Below are positions 26,023 through 36,200 of a DNA stretch of 64,000 nucleotides, piece after piece. Where the stretch lies: positions 1 through 64,000 of the forward strand of contig JAEEVR010000004.1 of assembly GCA_016290995.1 (NCBI GenBank), read 5' to 3'. The position numbers were made by a program, and so were the translations under genes. The stretch is from Treponema sp. Its GTDB lineage: Bacteria; Spirochaetota; Spirochaetia; Treponematales; Treponemataceae. Below the pieces are notes generated by a model. It ran no database searches and had not been told where the DNA came from. It worked only from the letters and a program-made list of their open reading frames with translations. Within the stretch, counting starts at the first letter, position 1. Each line of letters starts with the position of its first letter.

Positions 26023-26844
26023 ATGAAAAAAAGAACTTCCTTTTTTTGGTCTCTCTTAATTTTGCTTGCCTTTGCGGGCTTTGTTTTTTACACAGGTTGG
26101 ACACAGTTCAAGGTTGATTCAGGCAATGTGGGAATTGTCGTTTCAAAGACAGGCGGAGTCAATCCAAATCCAATCACGCACGACAAATTTTCTTGGTCCT
26201 GGGAATTCCTTTTGCCCACAAACGCCCGCGTAGTGAACTTTACTCCAAAAACATTAAGCTTTCAAAAATCATCTTCCGGCCTTTTGCCAAGCGGAGCCGA
26301 ATACTCAAAGGTTTATAATGGCGAGGCGGACTTTTCTTATTCTTTTGATTTTACAATCGAAGCAAAAGCCTCTTTGGACCAGATTTGCGCCTTGCTAAAA
26401 GCGGGCGAAATCAAAAGCCAAGACGACTTGGAAAAATTCTTGGAGCGTAAGGCCGAAAATTTCGCCAGTCTTGCCGCGCAAAAAATTCTTTCGGCATCCC
26501 TTTCTGGCCAAGAGGTTGATTTTTCAAAAGCCCAAAGCCTTGCCGAAGAGGCCGCAAAAGACGCTTCTGAAATTCAAGCTGTTACCATTAAAAAGTTTTC
26601 CGTTCCGGACTTTGCCTTGTATAAAAAGGCCGCCGCCTCATACGAAGCGTACGCAAAGACGTTGAGCGAAGCCGCTGCTAAGAACGCTCAAAAAGAAGCG
26701 GAAGAAAGCTCTCGCTTTAAGACAACGATGCAAAAGATGGAAAGCCTTGGCGAGACCCTTAAAAAGTATCCGGAACTTTCCGACATGATAAAAAATTCAG
26801 ACAACATAAACAAGACTTTGCAAACGATAGATTCGATAGAGTAG
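26023..26844 (+). CDS. Membrane-anchored protein resembling SPFH/prohibitin-like proteins
   Basis: This 273-residue protein has one N-terminal membrane helix (about residues 8-28) and a large extracytoplasmic part. The first part, with FKVDSGNVGIVVSKTGG and a nearby PTNARVVNF, resembles the start of SPFH/stomatin/prohibitin domains. A helical, Ala/Glu/Lys-rich region follows (about 120-273) with coiled-coil character. SPFH proteins organise membrane patches and often regulate membrane proteases. The resemblance is weak and judged by eye, so an uncharacterised treponeme membrane protein is the safe reading. The ATG at 26023 is chosen because a TTG 36 bp upstream would overlap the promoter. aroH follows after 18 bp. 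Confidence 0.5.
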   Translation: MKKRTSFFWSLLILLAFAGFVFYTGWTQFKVDSGNVGIVVSKTGGVNPNPITHDKFSWSWEFLLPTNARVVNFTPKTLSFQKSSSGLLPSGAEYSKVYNGEADFSYSFDFTIEAKASLDQICALLKAGEIKSQDDLEKFLERKAENFASLAAQKILSASLSGQEVDFSKAQSLAEEAAKDASEIQAVTIKKFSVPDFALYKKAAASYEAYAKTLSEAAAKNAQKEAEESSRFKTTMQKMESLGETLKKYPELSDMIKNSDNINKTLQTIDSIE

Positions 26845-26862
26845 CGCGGGGAACGGAATTTT

Positions 26863-27231
26863 ATGGAAAAAAGAGTGTACGCCGCGCGAGGCGCGATTTT
26901 TGCGGAAAACACAAAAGAGTCGATACAGGAAAAAGCCGTAAAGCTTTTTAACGCCGTCGTCGAAAAAAACGGAATAACAAGCGATGACGTCGTTTCATTG
27001 CAGTGGACTCTGACGAAAGACTTGGACTCGATGAATCCAGCCACCGCCTTGCGCCTTGGAAAGCCCTTGATTCAAGTCAACGAGATTCCGCTCTTTTGCT
27101 CGCAGGAAGCCTTTATCCAAGGCGGACGAAGCGGCGTGATTAGAATGATGCTTACCGCATACATGAGCCATAAGCCGGTTCATATATTCTTGGACGGAGC
27201 CGAGGTCTTGCGCCCGGATATTTCAAAATGA
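26863..27231 (+). CDS. aroH: Chorismate mutase, AroH class
   Basis: This 122-residue enzyme converts chorismate to prephenate, the branch step to Phe and Tyr. It has the AroH (CM_1) pattern: VYAARGAIFAENTKESI at the N-terminus with the active-site Arg, SLQWTLTKDLDSMNPATALR in the middle, EIPLFC, and the C-terminal VHIFLDGAEVLRPD. The length matches Bacillus subtilis AroH (127 residues). GGGGA lies about 10 bp before the ATG. Its stop overlaps the glgA start (ATGA), so an aromatic amino acid enzyme is translationally coupled to glycogen synthase, an unusual pairing. No other aromatic genes are in the window. Confidence 0.92.
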   Translation: MEKRVYAARGAIFAENTKESIQEKAVKLFNAVVEKNGITSDDVVSLQWTLTKDLDSMNPATALRLGKPLIQVNEIPLFCSQEAFIQGGRSGVIRMMLTAYMSHKPVHIFLDGAEVLRPDISK

Positions 27232-28787
27232 AGATTTGGATGGTCGCCCGCGAATACGCGGGAATCGCCGAAGCCGGCGGCGTAAAAAATGTAATTTGCT
27301 CTCTTGCCGAAGCCTTGGCGAGGCAGGGCCACGAGGTTAGGTGCTTTGTTCCTTTTTACGGCTGCGTGAACCCGCAAAGCCTCGGCACTTTCATGCAAAA
27401 CAAATACAGCTCGGTCGTGGAATCAGCCGGCGAAAAGTACGCCATCTCTTATTCGACCGGATTTTTGAACGGCGTTCAAATAATTTTGGTCGGCGCCCAG
27501 TGCTTTTGGGCCAAGCAAAACGTTTACACTTATTGCGCCGCCGACTTGCAAATCTTTCCTGACTGCAAAATAGGCGAGGGTTACGCCGACCAGCATTTGA
27601 TGAACACTGTTTTTGAAAAGGCGATTTTGGCTTTTGGTGAAGAGTACTGTTCAAAAGAAGACTCTCCGCAAATCGTTCATTGCCACGACGCGTGCGCGGC
27701 AGCCTTGCCTGCGATAATCAATTGCTATAAGAATCATTCCTTTGACAAGACAAAGTATGTCGTCACAATTCACAACGCCGGCCCATACTACCACCACGAG
27801 TTCAAGGACGTTGACGAGGCTTATTTTTACACGGGAATTAAAAGAGAGATTCTTGAAAAGGCAAAGAACGGAGAAAGGGTCGAGCCTTATTTGCTTGCAA
27901 GCCAGTTTGGCGCTTTGACAACAGTTTCTCCGGACTACGCCAAGGAACTTTGCGATCCCAACAATCCCAATACCGACGGACTTTCGAAAATTTTCGCCGA
28001 GCGAAAAATTCCCATTTTGGGAATCACTAATGGTTTTGACATCGCCCGCTACGAGCCGGAAAATGCAAACGCCTCGCGCCTGCCTTATGAATACAGTCCG
28101 GAAAAACTTGACCTTGAGGGCAAATACAAGACAAGAAAATATTTTTTGGAAAAAATCGCCTGCCGCGACGCCCCTGAAATTAACGGAATGCCAAGAAGCG
28201 GCTACTTGGACGGCGAGGGAAGGGTGTACTTTGCCTACCACGGCCGCCTTGTAAGGCAAAAGGGAATCCTGCTTTTGCTTGACGCCGCGCGCGAATTGCT
28301 AAAGAAAGTTCCCGAAGCGCGCCTTGTCATAAACGGCCAGGGAGAAGAAGAGTTAAAGGAAATGTGCTCGGCTTTTGCCAACGAGTTTAGGGGAAAGGTA
28401 GTCTTTTATTACGGCTACGAAAAGGCCATGAGCCGAATGTTCACCGCGGCGGCAGACTTTGCCCTTTTGCCCAGCGAGTTTGAGCCATGCGGAACAGAAG
28501 ACTTTATCGCCCAGATTTACGGAACTATTCCCGTGGCGCACGCAACCGGCGGCCTAAAGAAAATCCTTAACGGAAAGACAGGCTTTTTGTACGAGCCCAA
28601 CACGCCAGAACGCTTGGCCGCCTTGATGGCGGAGCTTTCGCAAAAAAAGCTTAAGAACGCAAAGTGCTACGACAAAATAATCCAAAAGGCCGCAAGGCAT
28701 CTTAAGGAAAAATATTCCTGGAAGAACGTCGCAAAGGAACAGTACGAGATTCTTTATTGGGAATTGATGTTCGGCAAGCAACGCTAA
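27228..28787 (+). CDS. glgA: Glycogen synthase, GT5 family
   Basis: This 519-residue glycosyltransferase extends alpha-1,4-glucan chains from ADP-glucose. The N-terminal GT5 domain has MKIWMVAREYAGIAEAGGVKN, where the usual KTGGL loop reads EAGGV; the Lys of KTGGL helps bind ADP-glucose, so nucleotide-sugar preference could differ. The C-terminal GT1-type domain has ITNGFDIARY, GRLVRQKGILLLLDA, and LLPSEFEPCGTEDFIAQIYGTIPVAHATGGL, the classic GT5 signature with the catalytic Glu. Length is slightly above the family norm of about 480. It is coupled to aroH by ATGA. No other glg genes are visible, so the rest of the glycogen pathway lies elsewhere. Confidence 0.88.
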   Translation: MKIWMVAREYAGIAEAGGVKNVICSLAEALARQGHEVRCFVPFYGCVNPQSLGTFMQNKYSSVVESAGEKYAISYSTGFLNGVQIILVGAQCFWAKQNVYTYCAADLQIFPDCKIGEGYADQHLMNTVFEKAILAFGEEYCSKEDSPQIVHCHDACAAALPAIINCYKNHSFDKTKYVVTIHNAGPYYHHEFKDVDEAYFYTGIKREILEKAKNGERVEPYLLASQFGALTTVSPDYAKELCDPNNPNTDGLSKIFAERKIPILGITNGFDIARYEPENANASRLPYEYSPEKLDLEGKYKTRKYFLEKIACRDAPEINGMPRSGYLDGEGRVYFAYHGRLVRQKGILLLLDAARELLKKVPEARLVINGQGEEELKEMCSAFANEFRGKVVFYYGYEKAMSRMFTAAADFALLPSEFEPCGTEDFIAQIYGTIPVAHATGGLKKILNGKTGFLYEPNTPERLAALMAELSQKKLKNAKCYDKIIQKAARHLKEKYSWKNVAKEQYEILYWELMFGKQR

Positions 28788-28807
28788 CGCGCAAGCCGCG
28801 CTAGTTC

Positions 28808-28836
28808 TTGAACTTTCTCCCCGAATTCATTATAAT
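28808..28836 (+). promoter_or_regulatory. Predicted sigma70 promoter of the metG operon
   Basis: TTGAAC at 28808-28813, a 17-bp spacer and a perfect TATAAT at 28831-28836. The start point would be near 28843, giving a leader of about 26 nt that ends in a GGGG ribosome site. Confidence 0.65.
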
Positions 28837-28868
28837 TCTTTAACTTATACTTTTTAATGGGGAAAACA

Positions 28869-31163
28869 ATGAAACGCAGACTCGTGACCTCGGCATTGCC
28901 GTATGTAAATAACATTCCACACTTAGGAAACTTGATTCAAATGCTCAGCGCGGACGTTTACGCGCGCTTTTGCCGAAGCCGGGGCTACGACACCCTTTAT
29001 GTTTGCGGAACCGACGAATACGGAACCGCGACCGAGACAAAGGCGCTGGAGGAGAAAAAGACTCCGCGCGAGCTTTGCGACTACTACTTTAAGGAACACA
29101 CAAAAATCTACGACTGGTTCCACATCGACTTTGACATTTTTGGCCGCACATCGAATCCCGAATGCACAGAGCGCACACAAGAGCTTTACAAGGACTTGGA
29201 AAAGAACGGCCTCATCGTTGAAAAAACAAACACCCAGCTTTACTGCCCCAAGTGCCAGCGCTTTTTGGCCGACCGCTACGTTCACGGCGTTTGCCCCAAG
29301 TGCGGAAGCGACAAGGCGCGCGGAGACCAGTGCGACGACTGCGGAAGCCTTCTTGATCCGATTGAATTGAAGGAGCCAAAGTGCTCAACTTGCGGCGCGA
29401 CTCCCGAGCCAAAAGAGACCAAGCACCTTTACATAAACCTTCCGGCCATCAGCGACAAGTTGAACGAATGGATGGAAAAAACTAGCGCCGAAGGAAAGTG
29501 GAGCGACAACGCGATCAACATCACAAAGGCCTGGATTCGCGACGGCCTCAACGAAAGGGCCATCACCCGCGACTTAAAGTGGGGCATTCCCGTTCCCCGC
29601 GAAGGCTACGAAAACAAAGTATTCTACGTTTGGTTCAACGCTCCGATCGGATACATCTCGATTACCCAGCAGCTTGCCAACGAACTCAAGGCCGCCGGAA
29701 AAGATTCCTTTGACTGGCAGTCTTGGTGGCAGCCCAAGGACAAGGACGTGGAATTGTTCCAGTTTATCGGAAAGGACAACATTCCCTTCCACACGGTGAT
29801 TTTCCCGTGCACGCTTTTGGGAAGCGGCCGCGACTGGACAAAGCTTTACCACATGAGCTCGACTGAATACTTGAATTACGAGGACGGAAAATTCTCAAAG
29901 AGCCGCGGAGTGGGCGTTTTTGGAAGCGACGCGATTGAGACAGGCATTCCCGCCGACGCTTGGCGCTTTTACATTTTCTACAACAGGCCCGAAAAGCAGG
30001 ACTTCCAGTTCACTTGGAAGGACTTCCAGGAAAAGCTTAACTCGGAACTTGTCGGAAATTTGGGAAACCTTGTCAACCGAACTCTCTTGTTCGTAAACAA
30101 GTACTACGAGGGAAAAATCCCTTCCGCGCCCGTCGACGAGGAGTTGTGGGCCAAGGTCCGCGCTCTTGAAGAAAAAATCACAGACAACATGGAATGGGCA
30201 AACCTTAAGGACGCCTTCCGCCAAATGTTCGAGATCGCGGACATTTGCAACAAGGCTTTCCAAGCGGCGGAGCCATGGAAGGCGCGCAACGACGACCCCG
30301 CCAAGGCCGAAAAGCTCATTCACAACCTTTGCTATGTAATCAAAGACTTGATGATAATGGCCCACGCCTTTATGCCCCAGTACACGCAAAAAGTCATGGG
30401 CTATTTTGGAAAGACCATAAAGGAAAGCCGCATAGGACAGCCCACGCTTGAGGGCTTGGATTGGTCCGACTTGGGCAAAATGGAAGGCTTGGACAAGCTT
30501 GGCCCGACAGAGGTTTACTTCACTCCGATGGACAAAAAGGCCATGGAAGCCTTTAGGGAAAAATTCTCAGGAAGCCAAAAGGAACGAAAGGAAGGCGGAC
30601 AAAAGAAAGAGCAGGCCAAAAAGGCCGCCAAAGAAGAGCCGGCTCCCTTGCCGCCCGCTGAGCAGCCCGCGCACTTCAACAAGAACATCGAGCTTCGCGT
30701 GGCCAAAATCCTTAAGGTTGACAACAACCCCGAGGGCGACAAATTGTATGTCGAGACCATGGATGACGGAAGCGGAACAGAGCGCATAGTCCAGTCCGGC
30801 CTTCGCCAATACCTTAAGCCCGAGGACTTGATTGGAAAGAACATAATTTTGGCGGCCAACTTGGCTCCGCGAAAAATGCGCGGAATCGAAAGCCACGGAA
30901 TGCTCCTCGCCGCCGACTACAAGGACGCGGACGGAAAGGATTGCGTCGAAGTTTTGACCGCGCCTTGGGCCAAACCCGGCGACCCGGTAATTTTGGAAGG
31001 CGCCGACCCGGCCTTTAAAAAGCCCGACGTCATCGACATCGACACTTTCTGCGCGGTCGAAATCAAGACCGTAAACAAGAGTGTCCAAATCGGCGGCGTC
31101 AACTTGACAGTTGCCGGAAAAGCCATCACGACTGACTTCACCGTCAACGGAGACATCCACTAA
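28869..31163 (+). CDS. metG: Methionyl-tRNA synthetase with C-terminal tRNA-binding domain
   Basis: This 764-residue synthetase charges tRNA-Met. The class I motif is the HLGN of YVNNIPHLGN (about residues 12-21), and the KMSKS loop reads KFSKS (about 340). Between them is a knuckle region (about 125-175) with four CxxC-type pairs, the two-zinc long form of MetRS. After the anticodon-binding domain comes a Lys/Glu/Ala/Pro-rich linker (about 570-600), then an EMAP/Trbp111-type tRNA-binding domain (about 603-764) with RVAKILKVDNNPEGDKLYVE. ATG 28869 is preferred over ATG 28857 because the upstream codons carry the GGGG site; both are in frame. It heads a five-gene operon through the DUF4340 gene. 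Confidence 0.95.
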   Translation: MKRRLVTSALPYVNNIPHLGNLIQMLSADVYARFCRSRGYDTLYVCGTDEYGTATETKALEEKKTPRELCDYYFKEHTKIYDWFHIDFDIFGRTSNPECTERTQELYKDLEKNGLIVEKTNTQLYCPKCQRFLADRYVHGVCPKCGSDKARGDQCDDCGSLLDPIELKEPKCSTCGATPEPKETKHLYINLPAISDKLNEWMEKTSAEGKWSDNAINITKAWIRDGLNERAITRDLKWGIPVPREGYENKVFYVWFNAPIGYISITQQLANELKAAGKDSFDWQSWWQPKDKDVELFQFIGKDNIPFHTVIFPCTLLGSGRDWTKLYHMSSTEYLNYEDGKFSKSRGVGVFGSDAIETGIPADAWRFYIFYNRPEKQDFQFTWKDFQEKLNSELVGNLGNLVNRTLLFVNKYYEGKIPSAPVDEELWAKVRALEEKITDNMEWANLKDAFRQMFEIADICNKAFQAAEPWKARNDDPAKAEKLIHNLCYVIKDLMIMAHAFMPQYTQKVMGYFGKTIKESRIGQPTLEGLDWSDLGKMEGLDKLGPTEVYFTPMDKKAMEAFREKFSGSQKERKEGGQKKEQAKKAAKEEPAPLPPAEQPAHFNKNIELRVAKILKVDNNPEGDKLYVETMDDGSGTERIVQSGLRQYLKPEDLIGKNIILAANLAPRKMRGIESHGMLLAADYKDADGKDCVEVLTAPWAKPGDPVILEGADPAFKKPDVIDIDTFCAVEIKTVNKSVQIGGVNLTVAGKAITTDFTVNGDIH

Positions 31164-32315
31164 TTGTTCGGCGCCACTGTTCAAAAGCTGGAATTTTCTC
31201 CAAGCGGAAACGACGGCTCGTTTTTGCAAACTCCCTTTTGGGGCCTCTTTAAGTCCCGCCACGGCTGGAACTTGATTCGGGCCCGCGCCTCTTTTAGCGA
31301 GGAGAATCTTTCGCAAAAGCAATTTGACTTTTCGATTTTAGTCCGCTCCTTCGCCAAGGGCTTTTTTAGCCTGGCCTACGTTCCGCTTTTTCCAAACGCG
31401 GAACTATTGAAAGCGGTAGGAGCGAACGACAGCGCCGGCTCGAAAGAGGGCGGCCGAAAGTTCTTGCTCTTGCTTGAAGAAATCGCCCAGGCGGCAAAGG
31501 CCTTGCTCCCCAAAAACACAATTTGCGTCCGCTTTGATCCAGCCTTGGAATTCGCGACTCCCCAAGAAAGGGACGCCTTTGTAAAGGAAGCCTCCCGCGT
31601 CAAAAAAGCGGCCGCCAAAAAAAACGCGGTGGACATACAGCCGCCCGACACGACACTGGTTGACTTGACTCGGACAGAAGAAGAAATTTTAGCCGCCATG
31701 AAAAACAAGTGGCGCTACAACATAAAGCTCGCCCAAAAAAAAGGCGTTGTCGTAGAAAAAACATCTGGAAACGCCCTTAACTTGTCTGATTTTGTAGACA
31801 TTTTTTACGATTTATACAAGGTTACAAGCGCCCGCGACGGCATCGCTATGCACGCAAAGGCCTATTACAAGGACTTGCTTGAGCTTTCGGCCCAAGAGGC
31901 GAAAAAAAATTGCGACGTTCCCCAAGTGAACCTTTACGTCGCCAAGCACGAGGGAGACAATTTGGGCGCCATTATGACGCTTTTTTCCAAGACCGAGGCG
32001 GTTTATCTTTACGGCTGTTCCTCCAACGAAAAAAGAAATTTAATGCCAAACTTCCTTTTGCAGTGGACGGCGATGCAGGACGCAAAGGCATACGGAAGCA
32101 AATACTACGACATGTACGGCATGCCGCCCACGGACGACCCCAGCCACCCGATGCACGGCCTTTATCTTTTTAAGACCGGCTTTGGAGGGCGGAACGTTCA
32201 CCGCGCCGGAACTTGGGACGTTCCCCTAAAAGGAATATATAAGCTTTGCGTCCTTGCGGAAGGCGCCAGAGCTTTTTGGCATAAAAAAGTATTGAAGAAA
32301 ATTCGCGGACGGTGA
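31164..32315 (+). CDS. FemAB/FemX-like peptidoglycan aminoacyltransferase
   Basis: This 383-residue protein resembles FemA/FemB/FemX enzymes, GNAT-fold transferases that move an amino acid from aminoacyl-tRNA to peptidoglycan precursors. Features are FLQTPFWGLFKSRHGW at the start, DTTLVDLTRTEEEILAAMKNKWRYNIKLAQKKGV in the middle, and ending with YLYGCSSNEKRNLMPNFLLQW and YDMYGMPP, the Fem acceptor-domain pattern. A role in interpeptide bridges is possible, but treponemes are not known for such bridges, so the substrate is open. The start codon TTG follows the metG stop without a gap; GGAGA lies 10 bp upstream. Being coupled to a tRNA synthetase fits a tRNA-dependent enzyme. Confidence 0.75.
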   Translation: MFGATVQKLEFSPSGNDGSFLQTPFWGLFKSRHGWNLIRARASFSEENLSQKQFDFSILVRSFAKGFFSLAYVPLFPNAELLKAVGANDSAGSKEGGRKFLLLLEEIAQAAKALLPKNTICVRFDPALEFATPQERDAFVKEASRVKKAAAKKNAVDIQPPDTTLVDLTRTEEEILAAMKNKWRYNIKLAQKKGVVVEKTSGNALNLSDFVDIFYDLYKVTSARDGIAMHAKAYYKDLLELSAQEAKKNCDVPQVNLYVAKHEGDNLGAIMTLFSKTEAVYLYGCSSNEKRNLMPNFLLQWTAMQDAKAYGSKYYDMYGMPPTDDPSHPMHGLYLFKTGFGGRNVHRAGTWDVPLKGIYKLCVLAEGARAFWHKKVLKKIRGR

Positions 32316-32318
32316 CAT

Positions 32319-33245
32319 ATGAACATGGAATGCTTTATTTTGGGCTGCGGCGGAATGATGCCGCTCCCTTACAGACATCTTACATCGGCTCTTTTGCGTC
32401 GCGACGGAGACCTCTTTTTGTTTGACGGAGGCGAGGGAACGCAAGTGTCGCTCCGCCGCCTGAACTTAAAATGGAAAAAGATAAACGCGATTTTTGTAAG
32501 CCACACCCACGCCGACCATGTCACGGGCCTTCCTGGAATCATGATGCTCAGCGCGCAAGTTGAGCGAAGCGAGCCCCTTTACATTTACGGTCCGCCAAAA
32601 ATCGCCGAGTACATCGAAACCAGCCGAAAAGTTTTGGACATGTACATAAACTATCCTGTCGTAGTGAAAGAAATCACCGCGCCTTGCGTCGTCCACAAAG
32701 AAAAGGACTTTCAAGTGCGAGCCTTTCCGCTTGACCACACAAAGGTTTGCGTAGGCTACACTTTGGAAGAGTTTGACAGGCCCGGCGAGTTCAATCCAAA
32801 AGCGGCCGCCGACTTAAAGGTTCCCTGCGGAGCCCTTTGGTCAAAATTGCAAAGCGGCCACGAAGTCACGGCCAGCGACGGAACTATAGTAAAGCCGGAA
32901 CAAGTTCTTGGACCTTCGCGCAAGGGCCGCAAGTTCAGCTACGTGACCGACACCCTTTACCTTGACTCAATCGCCAAGGAAGTGTCGGGCTCTGACCTCC
33001 TTCTTTGCGAGGGAATGTTCGAGGACGCGCTTCTTGACCAGGCAAAAGAAAAAAAGCACATGACTGCAAAGCAAGCCGCGACAATCGCCCGCGACGCAAG
33101 CGTAAAGAAAATGGCGATGATCCATTACAGCCCCCGCTACACAGACAAGGAGCTTTCTATCTTGGAAGGCGAGGCGCAAGAAATTTTCCCGCAAGCGATT
33201 CTTGGCCGCGACCGAATGCGCTTTGAAATTCCTTACGAGGATTGA
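32319..33245 (+). CDS. rnz: Ribonuclease Z (tRNA 3' processing)
   Basis: This 308-residue metallo-beta-lactamase-fold nuclease trims tRNA 3' trailers. It shows FILGCGGMMPLPYRHLTSAL, FDGGEGTQ (about residues 35-42), and the zinc motif HTHADH (62-67). The exosite-like segment is near residues 160-205, and the later metal ligands are in FPLDHTKV, YVTDTLY and MIHYSPRY. Length matches bacterial RNase Z (about 305). The window also has a tRNA gene without encoded CCA and a CCA enzyme, and RNase Z is the enzyme expected for such tRNAs. It sits 3 bp after the FemX-like gene. The ATG at 32319 has an alternative two codons later. Confidence 0.92.
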   Translation: MNMECFILGCGGMMPLPYRHLTSALLRRDGDLFLFDGGEGTQVSLRRLNLKWKKINAIFVSHTHADHVTGLPGIMMLSAQVERSEPLYIYGPPKIAEYIETSRKVLDMYINYPVVVKEITAPCVVHKEKDFQVRAFPLDHTKVCVGYTLEEFDRPGEFNPKAAADLKVPCGALWSKLQSGHEVTASDGTIVKPEQVLGPSRKGRKFSYVTDTLYLDSIAKEVSGSDLLLCEGMFEDALLDQAKEKKHMTAKQAATIARDASVKKMAMIHYSPRYTDKELSILEGEAQEIFPQAILGRDRMRFEIPYED

Positions 33246-33256
33246 CGGAACGGCTT

Positions 33257-36200
33257 ATGATCCGAGCCCTTTCTTTTTGCAAATTCTATTCCTCCGCAAA
33301 AAAGAGCGCTTGCAAGGATATAAACTTTGAGGCCCAGCGCGGAAAGACAACCGTTCTTCTTGGCCCCAACGGAGCGGGAAAAAGCACGCTATTAAAGGCC
33401 TTGTGCGCCCAGCATTACGCGACAAGCGGGCAGGTTCTTGCGGAACGGAACGACGGCGCGGTATTTGACGCGGCGCAAAATCCCCAAGAAGTCAAGGCTA
33501 TTACAGGCTTTGTGAGCGAAGTTCCCGCGCTTTACGACGACTGGACTGTCCAAGAATTTTTGGAAGCCTGCGCCGCCTTGCGAGCGACGGAGAGCGTAGG
33601 CAAGCCTAAGACTGCGGCTGAAACGAAAATTGGCAGCAAGACCAAGATTGCGGCCGCCGCCCAAAAAGCCGCGCGCCTTTGCAAGCTTGAAACTGTCCTA
33701 AACCAAAAAATATCATCGCTAAGCCACGGCTACAAGCAGCGCGTAAACTTTGCGCAGGCGCTGGTCCACGATCCGCAAATCTTAATCCTAGACGAACCGG
33801 CCACCGGCCTTGACCCGGAACAAATTCGCGAAATGCGCGAACTTGTTCAAAGCCAAAAAAAAGGCCGCGCCATAGTTTTTTCAACGCACATAATCCAAGA
33901 GGCCCAAGCTCTTGCCGACGCTATTTACATTATAAAAGACGGTTCTGTCGCGGCTTTTGGAAGCCCGGCCGAACTTCTAAAGAAAAGCGGCAAGAGCAGC
34001 CTGGAAGACGCCTACCTTTTCTTTGTCGCGACTGGCGCGGCCTCAACCGATTCAAGTCTTGCGTCCGATTCCGGCGCTACAAACGATTCCGCGACTAAAA
34101 CGCCCGGGCCGGAAACTGCTGGGCCAAGCAAAACGACGGCGGCCGCTTTTTTTCGCTTGGTAAAAAAAGAGCTTTTCGCCTACGCGATAAATCCTTTTTA
34201 CTGGATTGCGGCCGCCTTGTTCGCGCTTTTTTCTTCGGCGGCTTTTTTCTTTGGGACAAGATTTTTTGTGCAAGGCCTTGGAAGCGCGTCCTTGTCGCCG
34301 TTCTTTTTGGCGATGCCTTACATTTTGTCGGTTTTGATTCCGGCTTTTTGCATGAATATAAAGGGCCGCGTCTTTGACCAAACGCTTCCATTTGGCGAGT
34401 TCGCTAAAGTTGGCGCTAGGCTTTGCGCGGCGATGGTCTTGTTTTTGCTTTACTTGCTTGGAACGCTTTTGGTCCCGATATGCGTCTCATTTTTTGGGAG
34501 CGTGGACTTTGGCGCGGCCTTTACGGCTTATCTTGGCCTTTTGTTTTTCGCCATGGCGTCAACCGCTTTTTGTCTTTTTTTGTCTTGCCTTTTTGAAAAT
34601 CGCGCCGCGTATTTTGCCTTTGCAGTCATCGCCTTGTCTGCGATAAATTTTTCGCACAATATTTTAAATTACGTTCAGCTTTCGGCCGGCCTTAGCGACG
34701 CGATCCGTTCCATAAGTTTTGCTTGGCGCTTTGATTCCGCCTCAAAGGGAATCTTGGACACAAGGGATTTGGCGTCGTTTGCTTTGTGGGCGCTTGTCTT
34801 TTTGCTTTTGGCTGTTTATGTTGTTGAACGGAACAAGGGCAAAAAATTTTTTTTCAAGAGAAACGCCTTTCGTTCCTGGACAGTAATTCTTGTCTTTGTT
34901 TTTTTGTTTTTGGACGCAGGCCGCGTCTACGCTCGCTTGGATTTTAGCGCGGGAAAAAACTACACTCCGTCAGAACGCACAAAAACCTTGCTTTCGCAAG
35001 CGCAAGAAAGGGTTAGGATTTCTTACTACCGTTCCGCGGAATTGCTAAAGCTCTATCCGCAAGTAAAGGACGTGGGCGACTTTTTGCGCTCCCTTTCTTA
35101 TTCGTGCAAGAACGTTTCATACACGGAACTTGACGCAGGAAGCGCCGCCGCCCAAAAAACTTTGAACGAACTTGCCGTTCAGCCTTTTCAAATGCAAAAT
35201 CAAAAAGGCAACTCGCTGGAATACATCAACGCATATTCAGTTGTCGTGATTGACTACATGGACAAAAGCCTTTACTTGCCCGCGGCCTTTTCGACATTCG
35301 GCCTTGAATACGACTTGAATTTGCGCTTGGACTACTTGCTAAGACAAAAAAGCCGCCGCGCCTATCTTCTTTGCGCCAACGGAATGAGTTTGCAAAAAGA
35401 TTACAAGAGCACCATTGATTGGCTTAACTTGGAAGGCTTTGAGACAATTGCCTTAAAGCCCCAAGACTTGCGTTTGACTAGTTTGGACAAGACGATTCCC
35501 CTGGCGCTCTTTGGAACAAAAGATTTGGACCCGGAAGGCGCGGCGGCGATTTTTGATTTTGCGGGCGACGGCGGAGCGCTTTTGGTTATGGCAAGCCCTT
35601 ACACGGTGAACGTAAACGGCGACTGGTCTTTGAAAAAAAACAAGCTGGATTATATGCTTCCGATTTTGGAACGATTTGGAATTTCCTTTAACGATTCTCT
35701 GGCGGCCGACCTTTCTTGCGTCCGCGCGAATTTTTATTCCGCCGACAAAAACGAAGGGATGGGCGGGCAGGGCTCCGGCGAAAACAAGTCAGTCAATTAT
35801 CCGCTTTGGATAAATCTTTTGCCGCAAGAAGGCGCTCCTTACGGCGCCAACGTTTTTTGGGCAAGCCCGCTTTCTTTGGACAAGACAAAGGCCCAGCCGC
35901 TTTTGACTTCAAGCCCAGCCTCTTGGCGCTTTTTGCCTGACAAAAAAAATCCTGATTTGCTCTTTGACACAAATCCCTTTACCGTTCCCAAGACCGCCAT
36001 CGCCGATCCTTTGGTTCAAAAAGAAGAAAGCGTTCTTGCCGCGCGAACTTTGGACAAAAAAATAATAGCGATAAGCGGCGACTTGTTCGCAAACGATTTG
36101 CTTTTGTCGCTAAGCGGCGGAGAGACTGGCGACTTTAGGAACTTTAATTATTTGACGACAAGCCTTTTGGAATTGTCGGGCGAAAGCGACATGGCCGCGT

